Under the pieces are notes generated by a model, which ran no database searches, was not told where the DNA came from, and was given only the letters and a program-made list of their open reading frames with translations. Positions 23,766 to 64,000 of a stretch of DNA of 64,000 nucleotides are shown piece by piece. The DNA lies in the NCBI GenBank assembly GCA_004026145.2, contig CP034990.1, positions 12,831,947 to 12,895,946 of the forward strand, written 5' to 3'. This DNA comes from Takifugu bimaculatus. Taxonomy: Eukaryota > Chordata > Actinopteri > Tetraodontiformes > Tetraodontidae. Within the stretch, counting starts at the first letter, position 1. Every line of letters starts with the position of its first letter. Made by a program: the position numbers and the translations under genes.

Positions 23766-26700
23766 TCAGTAGTCATACGCACATTAAGCCTGTCAATCAT
23801 TCCACTTTTCCTTGTTGGTAAAATGTCGTTTCACAGCGTGAAACCAGCTGTGTTTTTGTCTTTTCTGATCTTCACGCACTGATTATTCTGCTACAGGGTT
23901 GACTTTCCAGGTGACCCAGTTGCAGAAGTGGGGATTTGGTGCCACTCAGTCCCGGATCCTCATCCTTCCTTATAATTATGCAGAACTAAGAGTCTTTTTA
24001 GGAGGGAGGGTAGCAAGCTGACAAATAACCAGTTAAAGTGGGACATTATTCCACATATCTTCCCTCATTTATGCATCAATGTCGTTTCAAAACAACAGAT
24101 TTGAATATCTACCAACAACTGAACATTTTTATACAATAAACATTATCCCACAATATCTGTTTGGGTATTTTCTTTTTGTTTGATGCTAATGGTGTGACTT
24201 TTTACCAAACTACACATGATGACCTCCATCCCGACAGTGGCTGACCTTTCATGGCATCGCCACGCATGTGATGAAGCAACAGAAATGACTTTGACCAGCT
24301 TCGGATCATAACCTTCCATGTAACAAATACAACACACTGATGTACACTAAAGCATTTTAATCTTGGAAATTACAAGCGGCTCTCATGAATAATGTAATTG
24401 AAAACTATACTCAGAATTAGTTAAGGATTATTAGCCCACTGCAAATGTTTGCCTCTAGGAGCACTTCCTTCGGTTATAACCCACTGATCTAATCTTGCAA
24501 ATGTCTCCTTCACATTAATCTGGCACTGAATACTGAGCAGTATTGTAATTTAAGGCAAAAGCCTTTGCTAATTATCATAAATGAATTGGTTTAGTCTCAC
24601 GCGGGAACAGTCCTATTTGTGGATCCAGGGTTGCTCTCACACACCTGTGTTCTTCAGACCACTCCAAGGCGTCTCCACAGCGCACACACCGTCTCTGCGG
24701 CGACAGTGGCCCCTATAAACAAATGAATGCACAAATATTAATGGCTATTTCCCCCCCACATAAATCCATCATCGTCGACTCGCCACTCGTCTTGCAGCGG
24801 GAGCAAAAATTTGTGGTGGATGCAAAGTTGGGCAAGATTTTCATATGCAAAAGGCTTCCTGCATGATCTTTGATCCAGAATGACATGAACCACAGTCAGT
24901 CATAACAGCCAGAAAAGAAGGATGATACAAAGAGGTCTGGAGCTATTGCATGTACAACACATACACTGCAAAAACCTCTCCTTGTGTGTGTGTATGTGTG
25001 TGTGTGAAATTTAATGATCCACTCCGATTTAATACAGTCCATACAGTGGATGTGTTTTTATATAATCGCCAATGGGTAACACATTTTAATGGGTCACCCG
25101 CCATTAAAACAGACTTAAATACTTCAAGCTGGATTGTTCGCTGGTTCGCTTGCGCCTAATCTGATCTTGAATGTCCAAACATTTTCCAGTAAAAGACATT
25201 TCACAAAGCGCCACAGATAATCAGAGAGCCCCGAATGTCGGGGAACACTCACAGGATTGACATGGCGCTCATTTTAATGATTCACTGAAAGATAAATGAC
25301 AGTGAATGTTTGTTGCGTTTGGCGAAACCATATTGTTGTATTTTGGGCACGTGCAGAATCTTATGGTATGGATTCTAGCATGGGCTTTGGACCATGTGAC
25401 TTAAACTGCTAGATGTTAGTGATTTATAATGTAAAGCGCCGAGGCCGGTTGCTTCTTGTTAAAGATGATTCTGCTGTATCAGAAGGAGGACTCATATATA
25501 ATTGATGAGATTATCAGTTTGCTAGAGTAAACACAGACTCTTATTCATAAGAGATGTTCATAACAGAAACATCTGTGAGAATGCTTATATACTTGACATT
25601 ACGCAGCACCACTGCTAGTTAACCAACACTGTTTGAGGGGTTTATGCTAGCCAGTCCATCTGTTTTAATGCAAGCAAGCAGCTTGTGGTGGGAGCCTTTA
25701 TTTGACTGGGTCTGGGGCTATCAGGTAAAAGACTATTTGACATGCAAACAGGGCACTTTGCATGCAAAGGTAGAACCCAACCAGCTGTGTGTGGCACTTT
25801 CTATTAGGTCAAAAGTCCGTCATCATCAGTTTCTCCCAGGCAGAATAAACTGAGAATGTATAATTCTATATTTGCGTTTTTTAAACTGGCGGATGTAGCA
25901 TTGGCGCTACACAGTTTATGAAAATGAAAGGCCTTTTCAAATCATCTGTTTTCAACAACTGTCTCATTATCTATTATCGGGTTACATTTCCAGAAGGCTG
26001 AAAATCCCCAATTTCTGACCTGTCAAGTTTAAAAAACAAGGCTAAGGCAACTGATAACGCAATTTCATGTTTAAAAGTACAGCTTCCATCACTCGCTAAC
26101 CTCTTAGAAACACTTCCAACTACAAACCACAACAGCTGTAAAAGTGAGAAGTTTGGCTCATTTATAGTGAACACAATGTCAGTATACAGATAATTTCATA
26201 TTTCCACTGTTATATGATGGGGAAAAAAATTCAAAATATAGTGGCATTCCAGTTTAACTGTCAGTGATATAAATGGGTTTAATAAACTATAATCAAATCC
26301 AGTCTGACCATAACACAGCTACAAAAGTGTGCTTAAAACTATTCATAAAACACACATTTTAATAGTAGAGACAACCTCTTTCCACTCACCAGAGCAGTAT
26401 CCTGAGTCTCCTGCATGGCTCAAACCAACATTCCCTTTGTCCTCTCTGCGCTTCCTACAGGTGAATCACCTGGGCAATTTGCAGGTAGTGGGAAGGCGGG
26501 GCTCCTCCCTCCTCCAGCCAATGAGGTGACATCCCTCTCATCAGGACCGCATCTGCCAGCTCGTAAACACAATTCAAATGTGCACCATTTAGCCTTCTGG
26601 GTTTGCTCTCAGTGCTGGTGAATTGATGTGAAGGCTTCTTAGTGATTTACAGTGCAGCTCTATTTAATCGATGCGAGTTTAAATGTTATCAACGGATTGA

Positions 26701-27229
26701 AGCAAAGGAACTTGGGTTGTCAAAGCAAATCCTAAAGTGAGAACCTTTCCGTCTCGCGCTCTCTGCGGGGAGAAGTCATCTCTCTGTGCATTGAAAAGCA
26801 ATTAAAGCAAGCAGCATTAATTACTGCTGCTGCATGACCTACATGCAACTTAAACAAAATCTCATTTCCTGACTTGAACCACTTTTCATTTTGGAACATC
26901 TCATTTAGGCAAGAGGCTGTTTGGTGTGCCAATAGAACAACTCGAGATGGCCACTAATGCCTGATCCCAGGAGGTTATAAACAGGGAGGTACAGAAGACA
27001 GATGACTCCGAAGCATGGGGGGATTCTTTATTTATTTTTTTGAAAATGAAAAAAACATGTTTTAACTGTATTAAAGTGAGGACATTTTAGCTTTTTGATG
27101 ACTGGATTGAGACTTATTGTTGAGGTTGAGGTCAGACTTAAGGTGAGGCACTTATTTGTGACGGTTATGGTTTGGGCCAGGAGATGGATAATTTATTATG
27201 TCTATTAAGTCCTCCAAAAAATAGCAGTA

Positions 27230-27230
<1 letters not shown>
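23766..27230. other. TRPM5-CDKN1C intergenic region
   Basis: Both genes start facing this interval (TRPM5 leaves to the left, CDKN1C to the right), so it contains both upstream regions. No coding exon is convincing. The stretch around 24400-24600 is rich in TAATTA/ATTAG-type homeodomain-like motifs and could be a conserved element, but this cannot be judged without alignment. A short CA/GT run lies near 24984-25006. A CCAAT motif occurs near 26518 with GGTGACATC just after it. Confidence 0.5.

Positions 27231-27323
<93 letters not shown>
27231..27323. repeat. Compound (GT)n-(GA)n microsatellite
   Basis: About 15 GT units pass directly into about 31 GA units with no interruption, ending about 340 bp before the CDKN1C start codon. 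The GA part is a perfect purine/pyrimidine mirror tract. Reading frames through it (RERERE, SLSLSL) are artefacts. Confidence 0.95.
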
Positions 27324-27326
<3 letters not shown>

Positions 27327-27554
27327 TCAATCCAATAAAGAGGAATTGATTGTATCAAAGATCACAATGAAACTTTTTAAATTGTTATTGTGCTGTTTTT
27401 GTTGTTCAGTTTTTTTAGTTTGTGTTTGTAGTGAGAATTTAAAAAACGGGGTTTACTTGTTTAAGAGAACTACCACGTGGTCTCGGTGGTCTTGAACAAC
27501 TGAACGTCAGCCTCGACCTAGTCCCCCTCCTCCTTCTCTCCACTAATTCAGAGG

Positions 27555-27659
27555 AAACAGCCAATCAGGGGTCTCTGCTCATTGTGCAGCCCTGCAGCTC
27601 ATAAACGTGCACGCAGCAGGAGGAGCAGAGGAGCAGGAAACAGCCACCAGAGAGAGAGG
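27555..27659 (+). promoter_or_regulatory. Putative CDKN1C core promoter and 5' UTR
   Basis: A CCAAT box (cagccaatcagg) at about 27561 is followed some 40 bp later by a TATA-like CATAAAC at about 27600, and then a purine-rich leader (ccaccagagagagagga) leading into the ATG at 27660. The spacing suits a CCAAT/TATA promoter, but the start site is inferred only. Confidence 0.35.
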
Positions 27660-28258
27660 ATGGATCCCGTCGGGCGCAAAGGGTTCGTGTGTAGGAGTTT
27701 GTTCGGCCCGGTGGATCACGAGCAGCTGCGCAGGGACCTGAAGCTGAGGCTGAAGGAGATCATGGATCAGGACCGCCGCCGCTGGAACTTTGACTTCCAG
27801 AGTGAGACGCCGATGTCCGGCAGGTTCCAGTGGGAGCAGGTCCCCACAGCCTGCGCCGCTGCTCTTTACTCCACACCGCTGAGGGAGCTCCGCGCTCCCA
27901 GCACTGGAGGGGAAGACCAGCTGACAGAGCGTGAAGCCGATCAGGAGAACTGTCCCAAGATCTCCAACACACGCAAGTGTCCCACAGAAGAAACCCCCGC
28001 CCGGAGGAAGAGGACGCGCTCAAAGTCTGCAGCCAAACTCGGAAATTACGCACGAATCACAGGTGGACACAAGAAAATCAACACGTTTCAGGCAGGAAAA
28101 GGAAGCTGATGCCCCTCCAGAAAAACAGATAATTAACATGTTTCTTTTTTTCTGCAGATTTTTTCGCAAAGAAGAGGAGGACGTCCGACACCAAGGTCCC
28201 TCTGCATCATTTCCACACCGGCTCTACTGAACCATCCATGAGCAAAGCAATAAGATGA
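27660..28258 (+). CDS. cdkn1c: CDKN1C (p57Kip2-like) cyclin-dependent kinase inhibitor, two exons
   Basis: Exons 27660-28062 and 28158-28258 join ACAG|gtgg...ctgcag|ATTTT in phase, giving 167 residues. The N-terminal CDI domain carries the cyclin-binding RSLFGP motif at residues 12-17, the Cdk-contact stretch RRRWNFDFQSE, and a tyrosine-bearing inhibitory helix (AALYSTPLR). The C-terminal exon gives ITDFFAKKRRTS, the CDKN1C/dacapo-type PCNA-like and nuclear-localisation end. The long Pro-Ala repeat domain of mammalian p57 is absent. It should bind cyclin-CDK2 complexes in the nucleus and hold cells in G1. CDKN1B is the alternative by sequence alone, but the position tail-to-tail with KCNQ1 and next to TRPM5 argues for CDKN1C. 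Confidence 0.92.
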
Positions 28259-28620
28259 GATTCTGCATCTCACAACGAACTCTTTATGTCATTTTATGCG
28301 AACTGGAACGAGGTCGGCGCACTGCAGCAAACCATTTAATGTATTCTCTAATTTATGTTATTGTTTCTATCTATTTTTGATTAATTTGGACAGTTTTCCG
28401 CCACCTGTGTTATTTATATTATTTATTTTAATTTAATTTCTTCTCTGAGGCTTTTTTTTTTTTATTTTTTAAATGTCTGTGAGTCTGTGATAATAGCTGT
28501 ATGAGCCACCCATGTAAAAACAAGCACACTGGTTTGTCCCTGGTACTGATTTGCGTTCAGAACCAGTTTGCAGATATTTTTATTTTATTAAACATTTTAT
28601 GAATAAATCCAACCAGGACC
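28259..28620 (+). other. cdkn1c: CDKN1C 3' UTR
   Basis: T-rich noncoding sequence with several ATTTA-like AU-rich stretches (around 28405-28440), as is common in short-lived regulatory mRNAs. An AATAAA lies near 28602 (atgaataaatcc). The end is inferred from that signal. Confidence 0.5.
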
Positions 28621-30790
28621 AAGTCATATTTTCATTTGCATTTTCAGATGCTTCGACAAAGTAATAAATATATTTTAAAATACTGAAAGATTTGTCAGAA
28701 AGAGTGAGGGAAAGATACCCATTTGGCATTTTCTTGGAGTAAAAATACTTTGCTAAATGTGGAAAAAACAATGTAAAAAAAAAAACCACTGAAAGCTTTG
28801 CATACTGGATTTTATGCAGGCTTTATGAGCAAATGATATTCTTGCCTGTGTCTGAGACAGTGAAATGAGTAAACTAATAATAAAGACCCTCCAGAGTTGT
28901 AGTAAAATCAATTTGAGTTGCTAGTTTGAAATTTGGCAGAACTCATCCAGTTTTAGAGTAATTGCTTATTCTTGGTGGCTTTATGAGATGTTTCAGCGTA
29001 CAATTGTGAGGACTGTGCTGACAGGCCTCAAATTAGAGCCCTTAATATGAGCCGTAGCTGCCAAATTGGCAAGAATCCCCCCAGGAAGTGTGTTTACCCC
29101 CACAACGTTGCAGTTCCAATAAGCCATCTGGGTTTGGGGAAGAACAATGGCCCCCAGTCAGTGCGCAGTTCATTTCACCTGCAAACCAGCCCCCTCCCCC
29201 GTCCCCAGGTCTCCTCCTGGTTCCCCTCTTTTCATTCGTCCTTCTTCATTGTCATAGTATCAATTGTCTTTGACACCAGCTCAGCCCAGTTTACAGAGGC
29301 CTGTTTCCACTTTGACCCCCCCCCCCACCCCCAACTTTACCTTCTGCATAAACTATATTGGAGCCAAACAATCAAAGGGCTGATGTCCAAAATCATGTCC
29401 ATGCCTCATCTGTCACCGGCAGAAGGTTTGAAGGTGCAGTTTAATTGCAGGGAAATCAATAAAACTCTCCTGGGGAGGCCGTCGGCCTCGACGCCCAAAT
29501 GATGCCAGCTACAAGCTGAATAAAAGTTTAACGATGCAGCAGTTATGACAATATAATCTGCACAATTTTTGCACATTTGCTAAACCAGCAAATATTATTT
29601 AGCTAATTGGAGGACAGAGACAATGAGTTAAACAGGCAGCTGGAGCTTTTAACTTCACAGATATATTCACACACTGGCCTTCATATAACACTGAGGTCGC
29701 TTCTCTTTGATAGAGAATTAACTAGAAGCTCTGCGAATCTAAGAGTTTAAGCCCAGCTGACGTGGCGCCGCCCTCAGGGAGTCAACAACTCTGATGTCTA
29801 AGCGCCGCCACACGTTTCAACACTGTAAAACGTGGCTCCTAGGTACCCTGGACCGCAGGTAAGGTCCTCTCAGGGCCACGTCGCTGCGTTTTAGTGACTA
29901 AAATTCAGCTTTCTTGCTCCTTGCTGGAGGGAAGCGTCCAGTAAAAGAAGGTTTTGAAGCACATCCTGCTGCATGCTGGAGGTCCTTGACAGTCTTCAGA
30001 TTCACTCCACAGAGAGTTAAAATGCCTGGACTGTGTTCATGTTGCAGCTCCCTTCCCTCTCACTTCCCACTAAATCTAAGCAAAGGGAGCATGTGTGTGT
30101 GGTGTGCGTGTGTTGGGGATGGGGGGGGGGGGGGGGGGGGATTCTAAACCCAATGTTGTGGTCAGCACAAATGCTGTCCACCCTCAGCACACTTTGGGAG
30201 GACAGAGCCCATTGTTGTGGACACCAGAGGCAGATGGTCACTCGGTCGTCATTGTCCACATGTCCTCTTGTGTGAAGGAATGCTCAGACACCCCAGGGAC
30301 AGCCAGGAGGGAGAAGGTCACCATCTGCTGCCTAAAGGTCAGCTCAGCAAAGAGCCACATGTTCGGCTATTTCTACAGGTCAGCCAGGGTGCGACGTCCC
30401 CACTATTACCCTCGCAGCCACAGACGCACCTCCGCCCGCAGACGTACGCACAGCCGAGCTCAACTGGATGACCGGGAAAGAAAAAATATGGAATTTTTAA
30501 AATGTAAGAGTTTTTTCCCCCCCGCAAATCGCAAACCTTCGGGGAAACTCGAAAATTGATCTCATTTGTTCAAGCCAAATATTCTCCTTAAGGTAGCGTG
30601 AATACATGTAATGATCACAGAGATCTTTTATTGCGTCAGAAGATTTCTAAACATGTACAAAAGGCGGACGGGATTCAATCATCTGTAGGTAGTCAGTTTG
30701 CTGTTGATTCGAATGTTTTAAGGCAAATCCTTAAGGAAACAAAGAACTTTAGGCAGACAGACAGTCAGATGGACAGACAGACTGACAGTT
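28621..30790. other. CDKN1C-KCNQ1 tail-to-tail intergenic region
   Basis: No coding exon supported. A run of 20 G lies at 30121-30140, next to GT-rich DNA. The 28860-29500 part has relatively complex non-repetitive sequence and could hold conserved noncoding DNA, which needs cross-species alignment. The open frames in 29047-29502 and 30095-30559 show no family likeness. Confidence 0.45.
30116..30140. repeat. Poly-G tract
   Basis: Twenty consecutive G residues preceded by GGGGATG. Likely length-polymorphic and prone to sequencing error. Confidence 0.9.
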
Positions 30791-59163
<28,373 letters not shown>

Positions 59164-62100
59164 TGCGCTTTCCCGTTATCCTACTCCTCGCCCGGCCAAC
59201 TTTCTCCCCCTCTACTTATTTTCCTGTATAGTTTAAACGCGCGAATGTTCGCCAGGGCGCGTTCACTTTCTGCTGCACAGCAGGGCGCACAGGCACATGG
59301 ACTGCTGTTAATAATGTTCCAGACCACCGGAGATGTATTTTTTTAATTTAACTTTACGGCTCTCTGGGTTGCTGTTGATGCGGTGCGCCTCGGTCCTGAA
59401 TGAATATCACCCCGCCTGTATCAGAATACTTATGAGCCTGGAGGGCTGTGGGCGCTAGGCAAGTGCGCAGCAGCGAACCACCAGCTGGTGAAGTATTCTG
59501 CAGTCTCACTAAAGTGTTTTAAAGCAATCTGCCGCTGATTACCTCAGTCATAATGCAGTTAACTCCCACAATAATTGGGTTTCACACAAAATGTTACCAT
59601 AACGGCAGAAAAATGGCAACTATAAAAACTATTAAGTGATGGGCTCCTGGACCAGTCTGCACTTTTAAACAACTGTGAATATTTGGAATACGCTAAAAAC
59701 TATGAATAAAGCTAAATACAGGGGTATGCAAATGAAGAGGCTGCAGACCCGAATCTAAACATCGCTTTTCTTTTGTCCAGGGGTATTTTCATTGGTACTG
59801 AATGACACACATTGCTGGACGGATTTTATCTGCCAGTTTTATCTGCCAGTAGGCAACTGTGTCTTCTCTGTCACCTCACAACTAAGCAACAGGACAAATA
59901 ACACCAACTGCTATTCAGCCATACGTCTTACAGGATAGCAACATTGTGCTTGGCTTTCTTAGAGCCACTTTATTTGTCCCCCCAATGGATAATAACAGCA
60001 CCTAAAAGGGCTTTATAGACAGAGCTCTGATTGTATCTTTATACAGAAATTTTACCAAGTTATTTCTCAGGCAAACACACAAACGCATCCCGTCCATGTC
60101 AGGAATAAATGTTCGGTTTCCTAGAAACAATCATGTACTAAGTGTAAGTGTCGCCCGCGTTGTGTTTAAGCCAAACGTAGCCCCTCAGAAAGAAATGTTG
60201 CTGGCTGGGTTCGTCTGTGCAGAGGATGCCCAGCAATTGTTTGAAAAGTACACATTCATTTTCCCTCACTGAACTGACAGGTTGAGAAGAAACTGTAATT
60301 GGCTGGAAATCTCTGGCAGTTCTCCTCCGTCTCACTACCAACGCTCAGAGGCAGAGAAAATAAAAGTTACAAAATGGAGCAATTTGGGCTGTGCAGCTAT
60401 ATTTTCATTCTGTTTTTTCACTCTTATTTCCTGTGTCTTTGTTCCCTTCTGAGCTGTTGCATGACACAGTTCTCCCTCCATCCCTCCCCGCTCTCTCAGA
60501 TGGCTGCCCACACAGAGGCGGGTCTCTTCTGAAAGTTTCTGTCTTCTTCACCAGTCATGCTGCAAACTGACACAGATTCATGAATTGATGTGGCAGAAAC
60601 CAGGATTTCTTTGACGAAGATAAGACGGATCGTCAGAGATTCAATAGCGGAGCAGCAAGATGGGTCATGACAAGGTCACGACCCATGACCTTGATGACAA
60701 CAGTGGTTGTTCTGATAATAATGTTATGGGGTGGGGTGGGGGGGGTGTGGGGGTGGGCAGCTTAAGCAGATCAGTTCCTGTCCATCAAGGTCAGATGTTA
60801 TCAACTGTGGTAATTATTTCTATTTTGTACCCGAGACCTTTTCAAGGCTGCTTCAGAGTTGTCCTCCTCTAACATTAGCTAATAGAACATACATTAATTA
60901 CAGAGAAGTGAATTCCATGGCACTAGGAAATGCCAGTTGTTGCCAGGCAACCTGCTTTGTGGTCCATGTCAGGTATTTATTTACAACATGACATTTGGAA
61001 CAGACTGGTCAAACATATGTATGGACTTCACTCCTGCTGTTCTCCACAGCTAATTGCTCCCGGTTCCTGGCGTGTGCTTTGTAAAGTCTTTGTTTCTATG
61101 GTTATTTTTGAACCTGTCAAGGTCACCGGAGGGAATCTGTAGGTCGAAATCTTGGTTAAGATCGTCCAAATATGTTCTTGGGATTTCAATAGAGCAGGAG
61201 TGTGTGTGTGTCTGTGTGTGTGCTTGTGTGTGATGACAGGTTCTGTTGCCAGGTAGATATTAAAAACAATCCTGAGCGGCTCAATGCCACCTGAGAACAG
61301 GGGAGTTGTGCTGTCACATGACTCTGTCATGTCACATGACTGTATTTCCCTTAATAAAGATGTCTTTGAGGTTGATGGAGGTCAACAAAGAATAACCTTT
61401 TCTCCTTGAAACAGGGAGCATGTAGCACCTTTGATATGGGTTTTTCCAGTCCAAACTGCACATCGTTGGTTGTATCCCCCCTTTCCTTCTAATTCCTTTC
61501 ATGACTGAAGAATAGTTGACACTGTCATTCCTGTCCAGCAGGCATTCTGGGGAAGTGACTTGAATTGGATGTCAGCAGTGAAGGCGAGTCAAGAAGCTGT
61601 GGGAGGCTGGTGTCATTCATGGCGGCTCTGCCGTATATACAGAATCTCATCTCCCTCTGCCAGGGGCATACAAAACAGCCCTTCCTTTATCTTAAGCGCT
61701 GATCTGGATAAGATGAGGGGGATTCTTTTTGAAAGCTGCGGCTGACAAAGCGGCAGTGTGTTGTGATTTTCCTTCCCTTGATGGAAGAGGGCAAACAATG
61801 CACGTTCTATTATAATGAACGGGAGATACAAGATCTGAGAAAAAGGCTGCCGCCACGGTGGACAAAGGCAGCAGCCTTAAATCAGGAGTGCAATTTCAGC
61901 CATAATCACCTCTTTCTGAGACAGATCTGCAGCCCTCAGACAGCCTTTCCAAACTCATTTTATTTACGTTTCAGGGCAAGCCAGTGGAAATTAGTCAGGA
62001 GAGGTCAGATAGCGGAGCGCTCCATATATCTGAGCAGCCTACCGCAGCAGGGAGGGACGCGGCGCCATCCCTCTGTGGTTCTGTAACCAAACTGGCATCA

Positions 62101-64000
62101 CTGACTAACCTTGTAAAGGCCTGGTTAATCCAGACGGGGCCTGAAATGTGTAAAGATGCGAACAGCACTGCGATGTTCGTGATATAACCTAATTAGAAAC
62201 ATCTCCGACATGTGCATCGGCGACTTCAGGCTGTTCACAGCCACGTCTCCAAGTGTGCACTTCCAGAATAAACACAGCACATCTGTCCCCCTCAAAGGCT
62301 CCTCGACAGCCTGAGAGATACGAGGATGCGGCACTTGAGGCGGTACAACCCCCACATTTTTGCTGTAAATCTGTGTTCTGCTTGCAAGCCATGTTGCTCA
62401 GGATGCAGACATGCTTTTGACTTTGCAAGGACTTCTCACGACACAGATACGGAGACTGGTCCTTGTACCAACTAGGAAACCGTCGGGTTATTTATTTATG
62501 CTTTTGTTGTGTTGTGCAGCCCTCACAGAAGGAAAACAGTTGGGACCTGTCGTTATTCTTTGTGAGGTATCTGAGTTCGAGTGCACATGTAAATACAGCA
62601 ACCCGCTTGGTAAATGCCGGTATTTGTGCAGCCCAGAAACATTGTGTTGGGGGAATTCAAGTCAGAATACTTTATTATCGTTCTGGAAATGCGGTTTGTG
62701 TGATGGAACAATTCTGAGGCCCGAGGGAGATTTGGCTTTTTTCTAAATTGCTGAGCCATAACGTACAACAGAAGGATTTGGTTAGCTTAAGTGTTCTTTG
62801 CTACAAAGTGGTCTGAATTACAAAAAAAATATGTACAGAAAACTCAAAGATGCGCTCGTGTGCAAGAGACTAACCTTCATTTCTGACGGAGTAAACAAGA
62901 AATGCCTGCGAAGTGATAAAAGTAAGCAACTGACCTTCCATATGGTAGCAGGTCGGAATGAGAGCATTAAATCACACAGAAGTTGTTATGAACAAGAATC
63001 ACGCACAAAAGGGCCGCAACGCCCACTTTAGAGCTGCCAAAGGGGTCGCAGCGCGGCGTTGACAACGGACGAAGCGACCGTGATAGACGAGCTTTCATAT
63101 CAGCCAGAGTCTGCCAAAGCTGGGGTTGCTATGGCGATTAATCAACATGATCTCTTGGGACAGTATATGAATAGCACTTCTAAGGTCACTTTTCATGTCA
63201 ATTCCTTCACATTAAGCCTGTCACGTGCCAATTAAAGTCAGCATCTTATGACATTTGTTAGCTGATATTTCCCATGAACCTCTCGTGGTTTTGTGACGTT
63301 TTTGGCTGAATGCTGTCAAATCGACATGGAATTCTAGTTCGGAACACAAATTTACCTCAAACAGTGTTATTTATATAACTTTGATGAGATCCAGGATTGA
63401 TTATAAATTAGTTATTACAGCTTTCTAACTTAATATCATCTATTTTTCTAATAGCGCAGCAGGAAATGGAACTTTCAGGTATTTGTTTCCTCTCTAATAT
63501 TTGAAATAGCTGATAAAAGATGTCCATTCCTCTGTAAGTGTGGCATGAAAATTACAGTAACTTTTGGGTCAGGAGCGATGAAAACAAAACTGTTCCCTCA
63601 TCTAAATAAAACATGCTGCAGGCTAATCAGTGGAAAAAAAAGTGGTCCAAAAAGAACATCGTGATATTGATTTGAGGGAAATATGCTGGAGAGGTAGTCT
63701 TTACTGTCACAGACGCTATGTTTACAGTCCATCAGCAAACGACATTTCCCCTTTGAATTAGCTTTCTGGCTCACAGCTCAGCCAAGCGATTCGATGAAAG
63801 GAAGTTGTTGTTTTTTTCTATTTGCCACACTGCAACTAATAACTCAGATTGGTCCAAGTAAGAGCAGTTATAGCCGGTGCTTATATACTTCAGGGAATGG
63901 TCATAATTCATGCATGTTTCTGCACATTTGGAAAACGGAGGGAACCGTTACAACAAAGCCTCTGCTAACAGAGGCCTTGTCTGACATTAGCAATCACTTT
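59164..64000. other. Region upstream of KCNQ1, no gene supported
   Basis: 4.8 kb. The first few hundred bases must include the KCNQ1 5' UTR/promoter (CG-rich, with a TATA-like ctataca on the minus strand near 59230). Beyond that I see AT-rich unique DNA, G-rich runs near 60725-60760 and a GT run at 61199-61230. The 111-codon frame at 62411-62746 begins with a hydrophobic stretch but has no recognisable family, and its end overlaps an agaatactttattatc phrase common at fish retroposon ends. Confidence 0.5.

Noticed and set aside
27152..27495. Open frames with alternating Ser-Leu or Arg-Glu
   Set aside because: Translations of the GT-GA microsatellite.
29047..29502. 151-codon frame downstream of CDKN1C
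   Set aside because: Composition is noncoding-like (C-rich tract, no domain); CDKN1C ends well before it.
62411..62746. 111-codon frame with a hydrophobic N-terminal stretch upstream of KCNQ1
   Set aside because: No recognised family, no supporting splice or repeat of the frame, and its end lies in retroposon-like sequence.

Overview
The window is vertebrate nuclear DNA from a teleost fish. Five conserved multi-exon genes are readable. Many introns are only about 70-130 bp with GT-AG ends, and the noncoding DNA carries fish-type dispersed repeats (a Tc1-like transposon, LINE fragments, a long ATCC array). The compact gene sizes (KCNQ1 about 28 kb) suggest a small-genome percomorph such as a pufferfish or a relative, but the species cannot be fixed from the sequence.

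Layout: (1) positions 1-6203, minus strand: the 5' part of TTC17 (14 coding exons; the 3' part lies off the left edge). (2) 6204-7072: intergenic DNA between divergent TTC17 and TRAF6. (3) 7073-9776, plus strand: TRAF6, seven coding exons (RING, TRAF zinc fingers, coiled coil, MATH). (4) 10864-23684, minus strand: TRPM5, 24 coding exons giving 1173 residues. It is tail-to-tail with TRAF6, with little more than 1 kb between the stop codons and about 100 bp from the last TRAF6 polyadenylation signal. (5) 27660-28258, plus strand: a short two-exon CDKN1C (p57-like CDK inhibitor). (6) 30791-59163, minus strand: KCNQ1, 16 coding exons. (7) 59164-64000: intergenic DNA with no gene I can support.

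The genes do not form a pathway. TRAF6 is an innate-immune E3 ligase, TRPM5 a Ca2+-activated monovalent cation channel of chemosensory cells, KCNQ1 a voltage-gated K+ channel, CDKN1C a cell-cycle inhibitor, and TTC17 a TPR protein. What links them is synteny. TRPM5, KCNQ1 and CDKN1C are neighbours at human 11p15.5, and TRAF6 and TTC17 lie further along human 11p. Relative to the human order TRPM5(-) KCNQ1(+) CDKN1C(-), the KCNQ1-CDKN1C pair is inverted here while its tail-to-tail arrangement is kept.

Most notable observations: single-base frame breaks inside otherwise intact conserved exons of TRAF6 (exon 6) and KCNQ1 (exon 3), with a possible third at a TTC17 splice junction; an 81-bp in-frame, stop-free first coding intron of TRPM5; probable GC-AG introns; and a 650-bp ATCC array in KCNQ1 intron 10. 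I found no new defence system, CRISPR array, tRNA or rRNA. Exon ends were placed by hand from splice signals, reading phase and remembered family sequences; no alignment was run.
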